In this document: positions 62,717 to 64,000 of the stretch, piece after piece
Layout of the letters: each line of letters opens with the position of its first letter
Position numbering within the stretch: position 1 is the first letter of the stretch
Assembly (NCBI RefSeq): GCF_000346485.2
Contig: NZ_KQ976354.1
Location: forward strand, 7,550,283-7,614,282
Source: Scytonema hofmannii PCC 7110
GTDB taxonomy: Bacteria; Cyanobacteriota; Cyanobacteriia; Cyanobacteriales; Nostocaceae
Direction: 5' to 3'
DNA length: 64,000 bases
Notes under the pieces: model-generated
Seen by the model: the letters and a program-made list of their open reading frames with translations, nothing else
What the model was told of the DNA's origin: nothing
Databases searched by the model: none
Translations under genes and position numbers: made by a program

Positions 62717-62770
62717 GAAGCCTAGGGCTATACAAACGAAGCCCGCCTGCGCGGGCTAAGTTACGAGTAT
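62717..62770. repeat. GCCCGCCTGCGCGGGC palindrome repeat
   Basis: CTATACAAACGAAGCCCGCC and TGCGCGGGCTAAGTTACGAG form a short fragment related to the left half of the family 2 MITE at 59161. It lies between convergent genes. Confidence 0.6.
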
Positions 62771-62811
62771 CTTTATAGAGGATTGGTATTAAATCCAGTT
62801 CCAACGAAGTT

Positions 62812-63678
62812 TTAAGAAGAAATTTTCAGATTGTAACGCTGGCAAAACACTTTGAGTTTTTCTTTGGTCAGCAGATGTACATTTTCTGGCGAGATAATTA
62901 ATACATCTGGTACATCTCGCAAAACTTCACGCGTAAACCAGTAGGTACTAGAGATGCGTCTGACGACTCGGCGGACTGGTGGAGAAGTTTCTAATAATTC
63001 GCTCTCAACATCCTCATTTTTGGTTTTATAAGAAAAAGCCAAGCGTCCATGTATATGCATTTCTACTGGCAGTTCATCTAAATTAGACCGCCATTTACCA
63101 GAAATTGGGTTCACACCTGCTTCTGGAATTCTGTCTAGACGCAAACTCCAATTGTGATGAAGTTCCTCGACATCTAGATTTCCTTCTGTTTCTTCACACC
63201 AGCAATCAAGATATTGCCGTTCTTCATGAGGAACTATTTTGGCGTGGCGAACAGTAAAGTTCCACAACCGCCCTGTTGCATCTTGGTAAGAAAGTTGAAA
63301 TGGTTGCTGGCGATAGATATATTGGTTAAGTTCTATTCGCCAGGGTGGAGGGGGATTCCCTACAAAGCGTTCTATTTCTGCTCGTAGCGGCAATGATAGC
63401 TCGCTGCGTTCTAACAACAGATTGGCAATGAGCAAAGCTTCCTCTACTTTGCCAACATCTGTTAAGGCATACATAGCTTGCTTTAACGCTGTTATGCGCT
63501 CTTGTGACCAATTGTTATTAGGAGTAATCAGCAGTCGGCGTCTGGCGATCGCTTCCACTAGCTTGGAAATGTTTGGGCGATCGCCCCACATCATACCAAG
63601 TTCACTGGCAAGCTTTTCTAGTTCGGCTTTGTCCTGTTCTTTCAACGACAGGGTAATCGAAAAACCTTTTCGGCTCAT
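62812..63678 (-). CDS. WYL-domain transcriptional regulator of a type I-D CRISPR-Cas locus
   Basis: A 288-residue protein. The N-terminal part (about 1-65) is a ribbon-helix-helix-like DNA-binding segment (GFSITLSLKEQDKAELEKLA). The middle is a WYL domain (about 115-215: QPFQLSYQDATGRLWNFTVR, YLDCWCEE) and the end is a WCX-like part closing with LKISS. It is divergent from the type I-D cas3' gene. In Synechocystis a WYL protein (Sll7009) at the I-D locus lowers crRNA levels, so a regulator of cas or crRNA expression is likely. A relic of a second copy is at 60785. Confidence 0.85.
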   Translation of the reverse strand: MSRKGFSITLSLKEQDKAELEKLASELGMMWGDRPNISKLVEAIARRRLLITPNNNWSQERITALKQAMYALTDVGKVEEALLIANLLLERSELSLPLRAEIERFVGNPPPPWRIELNQYIYRQQPFQLSYQDATGRLWNFTVRHAKIVPHEERQYLDCWCEETEGNLDVEELHHNWSLRLDRIPEAGVNPISGKWRSNLDELPVEMHIHGRLAFSYKTKNEDVESELLETSPPVRRVVRRISSTYWFTREVLRDVPDVLIISPENVHLLTKEKLKVFCQRYNLKISS

Positions 63679-63686
63679 GAATTTAT

Positions 63687-63777
63687 ACGGACACTTTTAT
63701 CCATGTATCTCTTGTCAATCACTATTTTGAGTGCCAAGATAGATTTCAACAACAAGTTACGGACACTATTTTAGTGT
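63687..63777. promoter_or_regulatory. Operator-like repeats in the WYL/cas3' divergent region
   Basis: TACGGACACTTTTAT (63686-63700) and TTACGGACACTATTTTAG (63757-63774) are near direct repeats in the 99-bp divergent gap. The second overlaps the palindrome ACACTATTTTAGTGT (63763-63777), which touches the cas3' ATG. These are candidates for binding sites of the WYL regulator. A -10/-35 pair is not clear. Confidence 0.5.
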
Positions 63778-64000
63778 ATGTCCGAAGACAAAATTACTCT
63801 TAAACCTGTTTATTCATGCCCTGCATCTGCATCAGATATTCCAAAGGGTGTGAAACTTCCAAAGGACTTGGTGCTTTCTTGGCATCAAGCAGAAACTTTG
63901 AAGGCAATACGCGATCCCAATATTGAAGTTATTTTCAACTACGCTATTACAGGCGATGGGAAAAGCTTAGGCAGTTATTTGGAAAGTTTGCTGGAATACT
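63778..64000 (+). CDS. cas3: Type I-D CRISPR-associated helicase Cas3' (3' end outside window)
   Basis: ATG 63778 opens a frame running past the window end; 74 residues are visible: KITLKPVYSCPASASDIPKG, LPKDLVLSWHQAETLKAIRD, IEVIFNYAITGDGKS. WHQAETLKAI is the Q-motif-like start and TGDGKS the Walker A of a superfamily 2 helicase. I recall this N-terminus from cyanobacterial subtype I-D Cas3' proteins, where the helicase is separate from the HD nuclease (fused to Cas10d). The rest of the cas operon should follow. Identification rests on a short fragment and its WYL neighbour. Confidence 0.75.
   Translation, partial: MSEDKITLKPVYSCPASASDIPKGVKLPKDLVLSWHQAETLKAIRDPNIEVIFNYAITGDGKSLGSYLESLLEY

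Noticed and set aside
63687-63777. CRISPR repeat units next to cas3'
   Set aside because: Only two short direct repeats are present, not a regular array; they fit operators better.

Overview
The window is chromosomal DNA from a filamentous, probably heterocyst-forming (Nostocales-type) cyanobacterium. The main signs are many GCGATCGC (HIP1) octamers, short tandem heptamer repeats (CCAGTGA / TCACTGG) between genes, and typical cyanobacterial genes: a BicA-type SulP bicarbonate transporter, a cyanobacterial Hfq next to dapF, an ethylene-receptor-type sensor, a ComFB/CdgR-like c-di-GMP receptor next to an ECF sigma/anti-sigma pair, and the start of a subtype I-D CRISPR-Cas locus. No rRNA or tRNA gene was seen.

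Region 1 (1-12.4 kb) is a surface-polysaccharide locus. It has GT4 and GT2 glycosyltransferases, two SAM-methyltransferase-like proteins, a GlfT2-like galactofuranosyltransferase followed by UDP-galactopyranose mutase, and two Wzt-type ATPases of an ABC-2 polysaccharide exporter whose permease lies outside the window. One glycosyltransferase is present as two near-identical copies 5.2 kb apart, and a fragment of a related gene lies between later genes. Region 2 (12.4-25.2 kb) is accessory and scarred: an unclassified secreted protein, a head-to-head pair of 5'-truncated genes (CPBP protease and LuxR-type regulator), relics of an AAA-ATPase/DUF4435 pair, a diguanylate cyclase with an ethylene-binding domain, a PEP-CTERM protein, a pentapeptide-repeat protein, a sugar nucleotidyltransferase and an IS200/IS605-like relic.

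Region 3 (25.2-43 kb) is mostly conserved: leuS, a gamma-glutamylcyclotransferase, an anti-sigma/sigma pair, L,D-transpeptidase, ComFB/CdgR-like protein, M23 peptidase, Kef-type antiporter, hfq, dapF, a 984-residue extracellular nuclease and bicA, the last preceded by a six-copy 59-bp tandem array. Region 4 (43-59 kb) holds a methyltransferase, a GST, a frameshifted secreted protein, an SPFH protein with a small ribbon-helix-helix partner, a PDZ-less HtrA-like protease, an M28 peptidase, an RppA/RppB-like two-component pair, phosphoglucomutase, an FHA-PAS-GAF-GGDEF-EAL protein and a FecR protein with an Asn/Gly/Pro repeat tail.

Region 5 (59.4-64 kb) is a defence/toxin-antitoxin island: a YhcG-like PDDEXK nuclease, a truncated XRE-type antitoxin, a WYL-protein relic, a DUF433 gene carrying an in-frame palindromic element, an MntA-HepT pair whose toxin seems to have lost its catalytic histidine, a second DUF433 gene, and a WYL regulator divergent from a partial cas3' helicase gene of type I-D. 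Recurrent small repeats (heptamer arrays, AAACCCGGTTTC hairpins and at least two MITE-like palindromic families) run through the whole window and in several places supply stop codons or the last residues of proteins.
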